NCBI RefSeq assembly: GCF_018397995.1
Contig: NZ_BBQH01000026.1
Coordinates: forward strand, 50,975-114,974
Direction of reading: 5' to 3'
Origin: Rhizomonospora bruguierae
GTDB lineage: Bacteria; Actinomycetota; Actinomycetes; Mycobacteriales; Micromonosporaceae
DNA: 64,000 nucleotides
Shown in pieces: positions 42,628 through 51,831 of this stretch. Each line of letters begins with the position of its first letter. Positions within the stretch are counted from its first letter, which is position 1. A program made the position numbers and the translations under genes. The notes under the pieces are model-generated. The model worked only from the letters and a program-made list of their open reading frames with translations, was not told where the DNA came from and searched no databases.

Positions 42628-43755
42628 TCAGGGGACACGAATGGCCTCCCGATACTCATTGAGCTTCGCGTTGTACTCGTCCATGCTGAGCATCGGAGCG
42701 AACACAGGCGACCACTTGCTCGGATCCCAGACCGTCGGGTTGTTCTCGACGTCGTCGCGCACCGAAGTGAACCCGGTGGCCTTGATCATTACGTTCTGGC
42801 CCTCCTGGGTGCCCCACCAGTTGATGAACAACCGAGCGGCAGCCGGATTGGGCGCATCCTTGGCAAGCACCTGGAAGTAGGGCACCGTCAGCAACGGATT
42901 CAGGTTGATGAAATCCACGGTGTCCGGGGTCGACGCCTTGGCCGGCGCTGCGTAGGTGCCGTAAGAGACCGCGGCAGCCGGCTCACCGGCCTGCACCTGC
43001 GTGATGCCTTGGCTGTTGCTCTCTACCAGCCGTGGATTGTTGGCCCCGAGCCGTTCCAGCAAGTCTTTCGCCTTGTCCGGCCCCATCGCTGCGATGAGGC
43101 TGGTGTAGAGGTCGGCGCCGTGCGGCGTCATAGAGAAGTTGCGCTTCCACTCGGGCTTGGTGAGGTCCTCGAGCGACGCCGGGGGATCAATGCCCTTCTT
43201 CTTGAGGGTCTGGGGATTGTAGGCGACTGCCCTTGTCGTCACGAACGCAATCGACTGGTAGCCCTCGGGAACTCCGTCCACACCCTCGGGAAGTTCGGGC
43301 ATCGTTTTCGGCGTGTAGGGTTCGAGGGCGTTGATCGAGATCAACTGGCTCGTGTGGATGCCGTCCTCGGTGATGACGTCAGCGACGAACTTGCCGCCAC
43401 GCTGTTCGGTGTTCACCCTCGCGACGAGGTCGTCAACGCCGAGCGTGATCGCCTGAACGTCAACGCCGGGGTACGTCTTGTTGAACGCCTTGGCGACTTC
43501 GGCCATCGCCTTTTCGTTGAGCGGCGTGTAGATGGTGACCTTGCCCTCGTCCTTGGCCTCCGTGTACAGGTCATCGACAGAAAGTGAGTTGAGGGAAGTG
43601 GATCCGCGACCGCCTCCGCCGTCCCCGCCACCATTTCCACACGCGACCAGAGTGAAGGGGAGAACCACGCTCGTCATCGCAAGCACCAGATAGTTGCGTC
43701 CTCGGACCGGACGCCGCTGGCTCGCCCTCGCGCCTACGGTCCTTCTGATTGCCAT
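42628..43755 (-). CDS. ABC importer substrate-binding lipoprotein (FbpA-like)
   Basis: A 375-residue extracytoplasmic binding protein. A signal peptide (YLVLAMTSVVLPFTLVAC) ends in the lipobox LVAC, followed by a Gly-rich linker. The mature part matches the class II iron/polyamine-binding fold (GKVTIYTPLNEKAMAEVAKAF..., DVITEDGIHTSQL, RLFINWWGTQEGQNVM). The ATG at 43755 has AGGAA upstream. The classical iron-binding Tyr pair is not evident, so an organic anion is a fair alternative ligand. Transcription probably starts in the 496-nt gap to the right. Confidence 0.9.
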   Translation of the reverse strand: MAIRRTVGARASQRRPVRGRNYLVLAMTSVVLPFTLVACGNGGGDGGGGRGSTSLNSLSVDDLYTEAKDEGKVTIYTPLNEKAMAEVAKAFNKTYPGVDVQAITLGVDDLVARVNTEQRGGKFVADVITEDGIHTSQLISINALEPYTPKTMPELPEGVDGVPEGYQSIAFVTTRAVAYNPQTLKKKGIDPPASLEDLTKPEWKRNFSMTPHGADLYTSLIAAMGPDKAKDLLERLGANNPRLVESNSQGITQVQAGEPAAAVSYGTYAAPAKASTPDTVDFINLNPLLTVPYFQVLAKDAPNPAAARLFINWWGTQEGQNVMIKATGFTSVRDDVENNPTVWDPSKWSPVFAPMLSMDEYNAKLNEYREAIRVP

Positions 43756-44251
43756 GTTCGTTCCTATCGTAGAATCGCGAGCGGCCACCGAGGTGGGACC
43801 AACGTCCTGAGCTCGCCGTCGCTCGTTGACGATCGTGCGATCAAACGCCCTGCGGCCACCGCCGACAACCGCCGTGTACCGATCACTGGAACGGCGAGCC
43901 CACGCCGTTCGCGGTCCGGATGCTGGATTGATGACACGGCCCCGACGGCGCAGCTCTCGCGATCCAACGCCACGAGCCGGGCGTCCTGGTAGCTGCCATC
44001 GCAGGCGCACTGGTCCACCACAACACGCCCAACCCGATCAGCCTGTGACGACCGCACGCCATTTGGCTACGGATCTCGGTCCGAGTACCTCACGTGCTGG
44101 TCCGTCACGCGCCCGGTGTGCACCTGGTCGAATACCGCCGCTCTGCTAACGGCTGCCGTGGCGGCCCAGCTGAGGCGACGGATAGACAATTAATGCGGCG
44201 CTCCGCCGAATGCTGCTGCTGGCGGGCGCCGGTGGAACGTGGCCGGAGGCG
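43756..44251. other. 496-nt gap between the importer and meta-pathway operons
   Basis: No gene or RNA recognised. It is the only long gap in the left half of the catabolic island, so the importer promoter and an end signal for the meta-pathway operon should lie here. A small CGGCG-CTC-CGCCG hairpin at 44196-44208 is the best terminator candidate. A TACGAT -10-like box lies just upstream of the binding-protein start. Confidence 0.4.
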
Positions 44252-45259
44252 CTACCGCGAGCGCAGCCGGTCCAGCGCGATGTCGACGATCATGTCCTCC
44301 TGTCCGCCGACCAGCCGCCGGGCGCCCACCTCGACCAGCAGATCGCGCGCGGCCACGCCATACTCGCGGGCCGTCGTCTCCGCGTGCCGCAGGAAGCTGG
44401 AGTAGACGCCCGCGTAGCCGAGCGTCAGGGTTTCCCGGTCCACCTGCACCGGCCGGTCCTGCAACGGGCGGACCAGGTCGTCGGCGGCGTCCATGAGTGC
44501 GAAGAGGTCGCAGCTGTGCTGCCAGCCTTGCAGCGAGGCTACCGCCACGAACGCCTCGATCGGGCAGTTGCCGGCCCCGGCGCCCTGTCCGGCAAGCGAG
44601 GCGTCCACCCGCAGCGCACCGGCCTCCACCGCCACGACCGAGTTGGCTACCCCGAGCGCCAGGTTGTGGTGCGCGTGGATGCCGATCTCGGTGCCCTCGT
44701 CCAGCACGTCGCGGTACGCGCGCACCCGGTCCCGCACGTCGTCCATGGTCAGCCGCCCGCCTGAGTCGGTGATGTAGACGCAGTGAGCGCCGTAGGACTC
44801 CATCAGCTTGGCCTGTTCGGCCAGGCTGGACGGGTCGTTCATGTGCGACATCATCAGGAACCCGGCGACGTCCATGCCGTTCTCCCGTGCCCACGAGACG
44901 TGTTGCGCCGAGATGTCCGCCTCTGTGCAGTGGGTTGCGATCCGCACGCTGGTGACCCCGAGGTCGTGCGCTCGCCGCAGGTCGTCCACGGTGCCGATGC
45001 CGGGCAACAGCAGGGTTGTGAGCCGCGCGCGCCGGACCACCTCGCGCGCCGCCTGAATCCACTCCGTGTCGCTGTGGCTGCCCGGACCGTAGGTGAGGCT
45101 GCCGCCGCCGAGGCCGTCGCCGTGCGAGACCTCGATCGCGTCCACCCCAGCCGCGTCGAGCGCCGCAGCGATCTGCCGCACCTGGTCCAGCGTGTACCGG
45201 TGCCGGATGGCGTGCATGCCGTCCCGCAGGGTCACGTCCTGTACGTAAACGCTGGTCAT
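44252..45259 (-). CDS. mhpE: 4-hydroxy-2-oxovalerate aldolase
   Basis: A 335-residue aldolase that splits 4-hydroxy-2-oxovalerate into pyruvate and acetaldehyde at the end of the meta-cleavage pathway. It starts with the DRE-TIM signature [15 protein letters not shown], has metal-binding HAHHNLALG near residue 200 and the [20 protein letters not shown] block, and ends with a communicating domain that contacts the dehydrogenase for acetaldehyde channelling. The length matches MhpE/DmpG (about 337-345). It overlaps the dehydrogenase gene by ATGA, consistent with the tight enzyme pair. Confidence 0.95.
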   Translation of the reverse strand: MTSVYVQDVTLRDGMHAIRHRYTLDQVRQIAAALDAAGVDAIEVSHGDGLGGGSLTYGPGSHSDTEWIQAAREVVRRARLTTLLLPGIGTVDDLRRAHDLGVTSVRIATHCTEADISAQHVSWARENGMDVAGFLMMSHMNDPSSLAEQAKLMESYGAHCVYITDSGGRLTMDDVRDRVRAYRDVLDEGTEIGIHAHHNLALGVANSVVAVEAGALRVDASLAGQGAGAGNCPIEAFVAVASLQGWQHSCDLFALMDAADDLVRPLQDRPVQVDRETLTLGYAGVYSSFLRHAETTAREYGVAARDLLVEVGARRLVGGQEDMIVDIALDRLRSR

Positions 45260-46197
45260 CGGGTCACCTCCAGCTGGCGCTCGGCCATCCGCTCGGCGAC
45301 ACGGAGCGCTGCCGAGGTCATGATGTCGAGGTTGCCGGCGTACGACGGAAGGTAGTGCGCCGCCCCCTCGACCTCTAAGAAGACGCTGACCCGCATCAGT
45401 GGTTCGCCGGGCGGCACCTCGGCCAGCGTGCCCACCGGCTCGTCGACGGCGACCCGCGTGAACTGCACCTTCTGCTTGAGCCGGTACCCTGGGACGTACG
45501 CTTGGACGGCGGTCACGGCGGTGCGGACCGATTCGGTGATCGCCGCCTGGTCGGCCTCGCCGACCAGGCAGAGAACCGTATCCCGCATGATCATCGGCGG
45601 TTCGGCTGGATTCAGGATGATGATCGCCTTCCCGCGCGCCGCGCCGCCGACCCGCTCGATCGCGAGCCGGGTTGTTTCGGTGAACTCGTCGATGTTGGCG
45701 CGGGTTCCCGGACCGGCCGAGCGCGAGGCGATCGACGCGACGATCTCCGCGTAGAAGACCGGGGTGACCGCTGCGACGGCCGCGACGATCGGGATGGTCG
45801 CCTGGCCGCCGCAGGTAACCATATTGACGTTAGGCTCTGCCAGGTGGGCGTCGAGGTTGACAGTGGGCACCACGTACGGGCCGATGGCGGCCGGCGTCAG
45901 GTCGATCATCCGCTTGCCGTGTGGCCGCAGCGCCGCGGCATTGCCCCGGTGTGCGCCGGCCGACGTCGCGTCGAGCACCAGTTCGATCTCGTCGAAGGCG
46001 GGCATTCGGATCAGACCGGGCACCCCCTCGGCGGTGGCGGGTACGCCCAGCCGGGCTGCCCGGGCCAGGCCATCGGACTCCGGGTCGATGCCGACCATCG
46101 CGGCGATCTCGAGCGAGGGTGAGAGCCGGAGTAATTTTATCATCAGGTCACTGCCGATGTTGCCGGACCCGATGACCGCCACCTTGGTTCTACTCAT
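45256..46197 (-). CDS. mhpF: acetaldehyde dehydrogenase (acylating)
   Basis: A 313-residue NAD-dependent enzyme converting acetaldehyde and CoA to acetyl-CoA in complex with the aldolase. The nucleotide motif [12 protein letters not shown] is at residue 8, the active-site Cys in [12 protein letters not shown] near 130, and a substrate-domain segment [15 protein letters not shown] follows. The ATG at 46197 is favoured by GGAGG 7 nt upstream; an in-frame ATG at 46218 is less well placed. It lies 17 nt after the hydratase gene and overlaps the aldolase gene. Length and motifs match MhpF/DmpF closely. Confidence 0.95.
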   Translation of the reverse strand: MSRTKVAVIGSGNIGSDLMIKLLRLSPSLEIAAMVGIDPESDGLARAARLGVPATAEGVPGLIRMPAFDEIELVLDATSAGAHRGNAAALRPHGKRMIDLTPAAIGPYVVPTVNLDAHLAEPNVNMVTCGGQATIPIVAAVAAVTPVFYAEIVASIASRSAGPGTRANIDEFTETTRLAIERVGGAARGKAIIILNPAEPPMIMRDTVLCLVGEADQAAITESVRTAVTAVQAYVPGYRLKQKVQFTRVAVDEPVGTLAEVPPGEPLMRVSVFLEVEGAAHYLPSYAGNLDIMTSAALRVAERMAERQLEVTR

Positions 46198-46214
46198 TGG
46201 GTTACCTCCGTGAA

Positions 46215-47018
46215 TCATCGCGGCGTCGCGGGCTCGGCGTCGCCGAAGCGCGCGGTCACCGTGCCCAGCCCGGCCAGCTCTGCGTGGAACACCGCGCCCG
46301 GCGCAACCGGCACCATCGCGCCCAGCGCGCCACTGAGCACCACCTCGCCAGCGCGTAGCGGGGCACCCATCTCGATCGCGGTCCGGGCCAACCAGGCGAC
46401 CGAGTCCAGCGGGTTGCCGAGACAGGCCGCGCCTGTGCCGCTGGAGACCACCGTCCCGGCCGACGTCATGGTCATCTGGACCGCCGGCAGATCCAGGCTG
46501 GCGAGCGGGACGGGCATCGAGCCGAGCACGACCGCTCCGCTCGATGCGTTGTCCGCGATGGTGTCGACGATGCTGATGTCCCAGCCAGCGATCCGGCTGT
46601 CCACCACCTCGATGGCCGGGAGGACGGCGCGGGTCGCGATAGCCACCTCGGCCGCACCGATCGAGCGGCCGTCCAGGTCGGCCCCGAGGATCAAGGCTAT
46701 CTCCGCCTCCACTCGGGGCTGCAGCAGCCGCTCGTACGGGATGAGCTCGCCGTGCTCGTACATCATGTCGTCGAACAGGGTCCCGAAGTCGGGCTGGTCC
46801 ACGCCGAGTTGGCGCTGTACCACCTCGGCGGTCAACCCGATCTTGCGTCCGACCGGGCGGTAGCCGCGGGCGATCCGGTACTCGGTGAGCTTTCGCTGTA
46901 CTGCGTAGCCGCCGGCGACATCGCCGGGAGCGAACAGGTCGCGGATGGGCGGGCAGGGCCGCCGCCGCTCCTGCGCGTCCCACAGGATGCCGGCTGCGGT
47001 GCGAACTCGGTCAGACAT
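46215..47018 (-). CDS. mhpD: 2-hydroxypenta-2,4-dienoate (2-keto-4-pentenoate) hydratase
   Basis: A 267-residue enzyme adding water to 2-hydroxypenta-2,4-dienoate to give 4-hydroxy-2-oxovalerate, the aldolase substrate. Typical segments are [42 protein letters not shown] and the metal-binding [16 protein letters not shown], with [16 protein letters not shown] further on. The ATG at 47018 overlaps the end of the reductase gene by 8 nt. The length matches MhpD/DmpE. A 4-oxalocrotonate decarboxylase is a near relative, but no 4-oxalocrotonate branch genes are present. Confidence 0.93.
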   Translation of the reverse strand: MSDRVRTAAGILWDAQERRRPCPPIRDLFAPGDVAGGYAVQRKLTEYRIARGYRPVGRKIGLTAEVVQRQLGVDQPDFGTLFDDMMYEHGELIPYERLLQPRVEAEIALILGADLDGRSIGAAEVAIATRAVLPAIEVVDSRIAGWDISIVDTIADNASSGAVVLGSMPVPLASLDLPAVQMTMTSAGTVVSSGTGAACLGNPLDSVAWLARTAIEMGAPLRAGEVVLSGALGAMVPVAPGAVFHAELAGLGTVTARFGDAEPATPR

Positions 47019-47952
47019 CGAGCACCAGCCGTTTTGATAGTGCGCGGGATACGCACGGCAGTAACACCTTGCCGCCCGCCCGCTCTTCCTCCGACAGCAG
47101 CGAGTCGCGGTGGTCCGGCACGCCGTCGATGACCCGGGTCTCGCAAGTGCCGCAGATGCCCTCCCGGCAGGCGCTCGGGATCCACACGTCCACGCTCTCC
47201 AGCGTGTCCACGATGCTGGCATCCGGCTCAACCAGGACGCTCGTACCGGAGCGCTGGCAGATCACCTCGAACGGCGCCCCTGGGTCCGGCTCACCCTCCT
47301 GGGGCTTGGGGGCGAACCGCTCCAGCCGCAGGCTGCCCGGCGGCCAGGCGGCGCAGCGTGCCTCCACCTCGGCCAGCAGCGGCTCCGGGCCGCAGCAGTA
47401 GATTAAGGTATCCGGCTGCGCCTCGCGGAGCAGCGTGTCGAGGTCGAGCAGCCCGCGTTCGTCCTGCGGGACCAGCTCCACCGCGTCGCCGTACTCGGCC
47501 AGCTCGACAAGGAACGGCATGCTGGCGCGGGTGCGGCCGCCATACACGAGATGCCATTTCCGCCCTTGCGCGGCCACCTGCCGCACCATGGGCAGCAGCG
47601 GGGTGATCCCGATGCCCCCGGCAAGGAACAGGTACCGGGGGGAGGTCTCCAGCCGGAAATGGTTGCGCGGCCCGCCCACGCGTACCGTCTGGCCAGGACG
47701 TAGCCGGTCGTGGACGAAGGCGGAGCCACCGCGGCTGCCGGTGGTTCGCCGGACCGCAATCCGATAGCGGCGCCGGTCGGCCGGATCGCCGCACAGCGAG
47801 TACTGCCGGATCAGGTCGCCGGTGCGCAGGTCCAGGTGCGCCCCCGGCTCCCAGGGCGGTAGATCACCCCCATCCGGGGTCGTCAGCACCACCGACAGCA
47901 CCCCGTCCGACTCCCAGGTGAGCTGCCTGGCCAGCAACTCGATATCGGTCAT
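47011..47952 (-). CDS. phthalate-dioxygenase-reductase-type ferredoxin reductase
   Basis: A 313-residue electron-transfer protein with three domains: a flavin-binding barrel (RQYSLCGDP), an NAD-binding domain (AGGIGITPLLPMVR and a YCCGPEPLL motif) and a C-terminal plant-type [2Fe-2S] ferredoxin with Cys ligands in SACREGICGTCE and LLPCVS. This is the class IA reductase (VanB/PobB/OxoR-like) that feeds electrons to a one-component Rieske oxygenase; the only partner nearby is the oxygenase at 49907-51106. It shares one base with the hydrolase stop (TAATG). Confidence 0.93.
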   Translation of the reverse strand: MTDIELLARQLTWESDGVLSVVLTTPDGGDLPPWEPGAHLDLRTGDLIRQYSLCGDPADRRRYRIAVRRTTGSRGGSAFVHDRLRPGQTVRVGGPRNHFRLETSPRYLFLAGGIGITPLLPMVRQVAAQGRKWHLVYGGRTRASMPFLVELAEYGDAVELVPQDERGLLDLDTLLREAQPDTLIYCCGPEPLLAEVEARCAAWPPGSLRLERFAPKPQEGEPDPGAPFEVICQRSGTSVLVEPDASIVDTLESVDVWIPSACREGICGTCETRVIDGVPDHRDSLLSEEERAGGKVLLPCVSRALSKRLVLDV

Positions 47953-48803
47953 TAGCGTTGTCCGGTCAGAAACGCGATGTTCAGCTCGTTGAACCGGTCG
48001 GCGTGCTCGTGCTGCGGCCAGTGCCCGCACTCGCCGAAGATCTCCAGCCGTGAGCCCGGGATCGACGTCTGCATGCGCTCGGCCTCGGGTATCTCGCCGA
48101 ACGGGTTCTGCGCCCCCCAAATCACCAGGGTTGGTGCGGTGATCCGACCCATCTGCTCGACGGTCAGCAGGTCGGGTTGGCGGTTCTCCATCTCCTGTAG
48201 GCAAAGTAGGTTGTCGAGCGCTGCCTTGAATTCGGGCCGGTGGTAGATGGCGTGCCGCACCTCGACCAGCTCGTCGCTGACGTCGTGGGCCGGGTCGTAC
48301 ATGAGCAACTCCAGCCGCTTGCGGGTCAGGGCGATGTCATCGCTGTTCACCGCCGCTCGGGTGCTGTTCTTGATCCGCTCCATCACCGCTGGGTTCGCTA
48401 CCGTGCCGCCCGGCGCCACCAGGGTGAGCCGGCCCACCCGGTCCGGGTGCTCGACGGCGAACCGGCCGGCGACCCAGCCGCCGAGCGACTCGCCAACCAG
48501 GTGCGCCCGGTCGACGCCCACCGCGTCGAGGTAGGCCAATAGGTGCGCGACGTAGCGAGGGATCCGGTATGGGTAGTCTGGCCCGTCGGTGTAGCCATGG
48601 CCGAGCATGTCGATCGCGTGGCAGGCGAACTGGCGGGCGTGCGCCGGGATGTTGCGGATAAAGGCCTCGAGGTGGCCGCTGGTGCCGTGGAGGAAAATAA
48701 CAGCTTCGCCCTCGCCGGCCCGCAGGGTGCGGGTGCGTACCCCACCGGCGTCCACGTAGTCGAGAGAGAACGGCACCCCGGTCAGGTCGGTCCAGATAGT
48801 CAT
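47952..48803 (-). CDS. mhpC: meta-cleavage product alpha/beta-hydrolase
   Basis: A 283-residue C-C bond hydrolase cleaving the ring-fission product into 2-hydroxypentadienoate and a carboxylic acid. The nucleophile is in LVGESLGGWVAG (Ser near residue 107), the acid in the APTLVIWGAQNP region and the His in FGECGHWPQHEHAD. The oxyanion motif is FLHGTSGHLEAF. It resembles BphD/MhpC; with an MhpB-type dioxygenase next to it, the MhpC label is preferred. It lies one base after the dioxygenase gene, in the same operon. Confidence 0.9.
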   Translation of the reverse strand: MTIWTDLTGVPFSLDYVDAGGVRTRTLRAGEGEAVIFLHGTSGHLEAFIRNIPAHARQFACHAIDMLGHGYTDGPDYPYRIPRYVAHLLAYLDAVGVDRAHLVGESLGGWVAGRFAVEHPDRVGRLTLVAPGGTVANPAVMERIKNSTRAAVNSDDIALTRKRLELLMYDPAHDVSDELVEVRHAIYHRPEFKAALDNLLCLQEMENRQPDLLTVEQMGRITAPTLVIWGAQNPFGEIPEAERMQTSIPGSRLEIFGECGHWPQHEHADRFNELNIAFLTGQR

Positions 48804-48804
48804 C

Positions 48805-49770
48805 TCAGCTCCAATCCGGGTCGGCGCTGGCTGCCGTTGGCCGCGGCTCGACCAGGGCCACCGCCATGCCCGTCAGCCACTGGGGGAGCGGAGCGTAGGC
48901 AAGTGTGCGGCCCTGCGAGGGCCCCACGGCTGCCGCCATCGCGATCCAGGATCTGATCTCCTGGCCGCCGTTGCCGGCCTCTGCCTCCACCTGATCGTTG
49001 GTGTACTCCGCGAGCTCGCCGAGCCGGCCAGCCGAGAGAAGGTCGAGGAACCGGCGGTCGAACGCCTGGTTGATGTCCGGCTCGGCGGACTGGATGATGT
49101 GCCGCCGCCGTACCTCGTACTCGCGCCACGACTGGCGGCCGTTGAGCCACGCCTTGACCAGGAACCGGTCGTCGTCCGAGAACGTCTCGAACCACTTGGG
49201 CCACGGCAGCCGGTGGGAGAGCCCACCCGAGGCGATGACCACCACGCGTTTCCCGGTGCCGTCTGCGTCGACGGCGCGGCGAATCGCCGCACCCAGCGAG
49301 TGGCACCGGCGCAGGGTCGGCAGTGGCGGTGCGAACATGTTCAGCACCACCGGCACGATCGGCACGTCCAGGTTCGGCACCAGGTATTGAAGGCTGTGGG
49401 TGATGCCGTGGTCGACCTGCAGCCGGAGCGAGAACGCGACGTCGAACTCGTCCGCTACGAGGGAGTCCACGATGTGCCGGGCCAGGTCCGTGTCGACCGG
49501 CAGCGGGCCACCAGGGGTACCCGCCTCGCCCGCGCCGGCCACCTCGGCCACCCCGATCGTGATCGCGGGCATCAGGTCGAGGAAGAAGCCCCGGAAGTGG
49601 TTCGAACCGATCACCACGACCGCATCCGGGCGAGCCGCGGCAATCACCGTGGCCGCCTCCTCGAGCCCCTGCCGGAACCGGAGCGCGGCTGGCACGTCCG
49701 CGACCGACTCCCAGTTCGTGTTCATCAGCGTGCTGTGCGATGCACCCACGCCGAGGGCGATCTTGCTCAT
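48805..49770 (-). CDS. mhpB: LigB-superfamily extradiol dioxygenase (2,3-dihydroxyphenylpropionate dioxygenase type)
   Basis: A 321-residue type III (LigB) ring-cleavage enzyme using Fe(II) and O2. It matches the MhpB group in GVGASHSTLM, IGSNHFRGFFLDLMP, LQVDHGITHSLQYL and VVIASGGLSHRLPWP; the His and Glu residues that bind iron and act as bases are in these blocks. Length matches E. coli MhpB (314). The likely substrate is a 3-substituted catechol such as 2,3-dihydroxyphenylpropionate. It overlaps the 47-residue membrane peptide gene by ATGA and precedes the hydrolase gene that would process its product. Confidence 0.92.
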   Translation of the reverse strand: MSKIALGVGASHSTLMNTNWESVADVPAALRFRQGLEEAATVIAAARPDAVVVIGSNHFRGFFLDLMPAITIGVAEVAGAGEAGTPGGPLPVDTDLARHIVDSLVADEFDVAFSLRLQVDHGITHSLQYLVPNLDVPIVPVVLNMFAPPLPTLRRCHSLGAAIRRAVDADGTGKRVVVIASGGLSHRLPWPKWFETFSDDDRFLVKAWLNGRQSWREYEVRRRHIIQSAEPDINQAFDRRFLDLLSAGRLGELAEYTNDQVEAEAGNGGQEIRSWIAMAAAVGPSQGRTLAYAPLPQWLTGMAVALVEPRPTAASADPDWS

Positions 49771-49910
49771 CGGACCAGCCGCTGGTCACGTACCACGGTG
49801 CCGGTGGTGAGGACAAGCAGCCGGCGCAGGCCGCGGCGCACCGGCGGCAGGCTGGCCAGGGCCACGGCCGTTGCGGCGGCCAGGACGACAATCGACGGGC
49901 GACGGGTCAT
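49767..49910 (-). CDS. 47-residue membrane peptide in the catabolic operon
   Basis: A short gene fitted exactly between the oxygenase and dioxygenase genes, with ATGA overlaps on both sides. The product has a positively charged start (MTRR), one hydrophobic helix (IVVLAAATAVALASL), a basic loop (RRGLRRLLVL) and a polar tail. The double overlap argues that it is translated. I know no family. It might anchor an oxygenase or ring-cleavage complex to the membrane, or act as a coupling peptide. Confidence 0.6.
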   Translation of the reverse strand: MTRRPSIVVLAAATAVALASLPPVRRGLRRLLVLTTGTVVRDQRLVR

Positions 49911-51106
49911 TTCGGGGAACCTTTCGGACTGGGGAGCGGCTGGACCACCGGGTCGGACTTCTCGACCAGCCGGCGCCAGGCCGTGATCGACACGTCCGGC
50001 CGGTACAGCCGCTCCGGCGGTGCATCGGTGACGTCCACCATCCACGCGTCCTGGCCGGTGAACTGACCGTGGAACAGCCACCTGATCGCGGCCAGGTACT
50101 TCACCTTGAACGCCGCAGCGGTGAGCCCGCGTTCAAAGCGCGCCATCAGCTGCACGTATCGAACGCGGTCTTCGTCCACCGGCACGTACCATTCGTAGTG
50201 GATGAACTGGGGATAGGCGACTCGCAGCAGGCCGGGCAGTCGGATCGAGACGAAGCCCGGAATGTCCAGCGAATCGATGACCGGGTTGACCTTGCTGCCC
50301 TTGCCCGGCCGGTCCGGCAGTGGCACCCGCTTCCACCAGCGCTTGTTGGTCCATACGCCGAGTCCAGGGAATTCGGCCTCCCAGTGCAGCTCCTCCTGGA
50401 CGCGGATTAGCCACGGCCCGACTTTGGTAATCTCGGTCTTGTTCCAGGCCGGCATGACCTTGAACAGCCGCCACAGCGCGGTGTTGTGCAGATACTTGGC
50501 GTGCCCCTCGTCGAATCCGTTCTCGGCCGCGAACCGCCAGTTGCCGTTGCGTACGTTGCTGCGTCCGCCCATGACAAAGTCGTTGTCCAGCAGTTCGTCG
50601 GGGATCTCCCGCTCGACCGGCGGCACCGGTCCCGTACCCATATAGACCCACACCATCCCGAGTCGCTGCTCGGTGGGGTACGTGCGTACCTTCATCCGGC
50701 CGCAGATCGGCGAGCCGGGGCCGTCGGTGAGTACGGCGCACAGGTTCCCGTTCTTCAGGTCGAAGGTCCAGCCGTGGTACGCGCAGCTCACCGTCTCCGG
50801 GAACTGGCGGCGGCCGTGAGAGAGTGGCACCCCGCGGTGCGGGCACCGGTCGTGTAGGGCGTAGATCCGGTCGCCCTCCCGGACCAGCACGATCTCCTCA
50901 CCGAGCAGCTTGATCGGTACCGGCTTGCGACCGATCCCATCCGCCCAGCCGACCGGGTACCAGTAATTGCGCAGGCCCAGCACGGCGTTGTCGTACCGCG
51001 GCCAGGTCGACCAGTCCTGACCCTCGCGGATCGGGGCCTGGCCTTCGGGCGTGTCGTTCTGCCACACCGGGTTTGCCGGCCGGTCCGAGGACCGTTCTGT
51101 TGTCAT
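49907..51106 (-). CDS. Rieske non-heme iron oxygenase, alpha subunit
   Basis: A 399-residue terminal oxygenase of the phthalate/carbazole/2-oxoquinoline group, hydroxylating an aromatic ring. The Rieske [2Fe-2S] ligands are Cys and His in DRCPHRGVPL and VSCAYHGWTF; the mononuclear iron site contains the His pair in ENGFDEGHAKYLHN. There is no beta-subunit gene, consistent with alpha-only enzymes fed by the reductase at 47011-47952. The ATG at 51106 overlaps the isochorismatase-fold gene. The product would be a catechol or its precursor for the extradiol enzyme encoded downstream. Confidence 0.93.
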   Translation of the reverse strand: MTTERSSDRPANPVWQNDTPEGQAPIREGQDWSTWPRYDNAVLGLRNYWYPVGWADGIGRKPVPIKLLGEEIVLVREGDRIYALHDRCPHRGVPLSHGRRQFPETVSCAYHGWTFDLKNGNLCAVLTDGPGSPICGRMKVRTYPTEQRLGMVWVYMGTGPVPPVEREIPDELLDNDFVMGGRSNVRNGNWRFAAENGFDEGHAKYLHNTALWRLFKVMPAWNKTEITKVGPWLIRVQEELHWEAEFPGLGVWTNKRWWKRVPLPDRPGKGSKVNPVIDSLDIPGFVSIRLPGLLRVAYPQFIHYEWYVPVDEDRVRYVQLMARFERGLTAAAFKVKYLAAIRWLFHGQFTGQDAWMVDVTDAPPERLYRPDVSITAWRRLVEKSDPVVQPLPSPKGSPK

Positions 51107-51831
51107 TTCGCGGGAACCTCCCCATGCGATGTGCCGGCCCGCTGGCTCGTCGCCCCGTACGAGGCCAACCAGTGGACCGCGTTGTCGAGTTGGATGACGT
51201 CGGCGTACTTCGCGTCCATCTCGTAGAGGCTGACCGCGGCCGACAGGTGGGATCGGTCGAAGACCGCCTGCTCCACGACGAACGGGGCGAAGCCGTGCGA
51301 GAAGGCGTCCACCACGCTGGCTCGTACGCAGCCGGAGGTGGTGGCGCCGGCGACGACGACGCTGTCGATGCCGCGTGAGCGCAGGTAGGTCGTGACCGGG
51401 GTATCGAAGAAGGCGCTCGCCCGGGGCTTGGCGACGACGAGTTCGCCGTCGGCCGGGGTGGCCTCGGGGGCGAAGTCCACCGCCCCGGGACGGCCGGTGA
51501 CGAAGTCGCCCACCAGTTCGCCCTTGACGGTGGGCCCGAGAAGGCGGGCGGCCGGTCCGCTGGGCCGCAGGTGCACGATGGGCACGCCGCCCTCGCGGGC
51601 GGCGCCCAGCAGGGCGGCCACGGCGGGCAGGGCCTCGTATGCGGCGGGTCCGCAGGCGGTAGGCCATTCGGCGATAGAGGACTTCAGGTCCCGATCCGGT
51701 GCGCCGACGAACGCGGTGACGACGTCGATCACGAGCAGCGCCGGCCGCTCCCCGCGGGCTAGTCGGTGACTGAACGAGGAGTATGCGGTTCCGGCCTCCC
51801 CGGCGAAGATCTCCTGCCACCAGCGGGTCAT
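51103..51831 (-). CDS. isochorismatase-fold cysteine hydrolase, copy 2
   Basis: A 242-residue amide hydrolase paralogous to the one at 38891-39598. The triad is Asp in ALLVIDVVTAF, Lys in VVAKPRASAF and Cys in GATTSGCVRASV. It shares WPTACG and YEMDAKYADV with copy 1 but differs in the pocket loops, suggesting a different or successive substrate. Maleamate amidase and N-carbamoylsarcosine amidase are the nearest functional types. It is second in the ten-gene operon and overlaps its neighbours on both sides by ATGA. Confidence 0.88.
   Translation of the reverse strand: MTRWWQEIFAGEAGTAYSSFSHRLARGERPALLVIDVVTAFVGAPDRDLKSSIAEWPTACGPAAYEALPAVAALLGAAREGGVPIVHLRPSGPAARLLGPTVKGELVGDFVTGRPGAVDFAPEATPADGELVVAKPRASAFFDTPVTTYLRSRGIDSVVVAGATTSGCVRASVVDAFSHGFAPFVVEQAVFDRSHLSAAVSLYEMDAKYADVIQLDNAVHWLASYGATSQRAGTSHGEVPAK

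Noticed and set aside
43756..44251. Possible small gene or RNA in the gap between the importer and meta-pathway operons
   Set aside because: Short frames lack ribosome sites and good codon bias; no tRNA-like or stable RNA structure was seen by eye.
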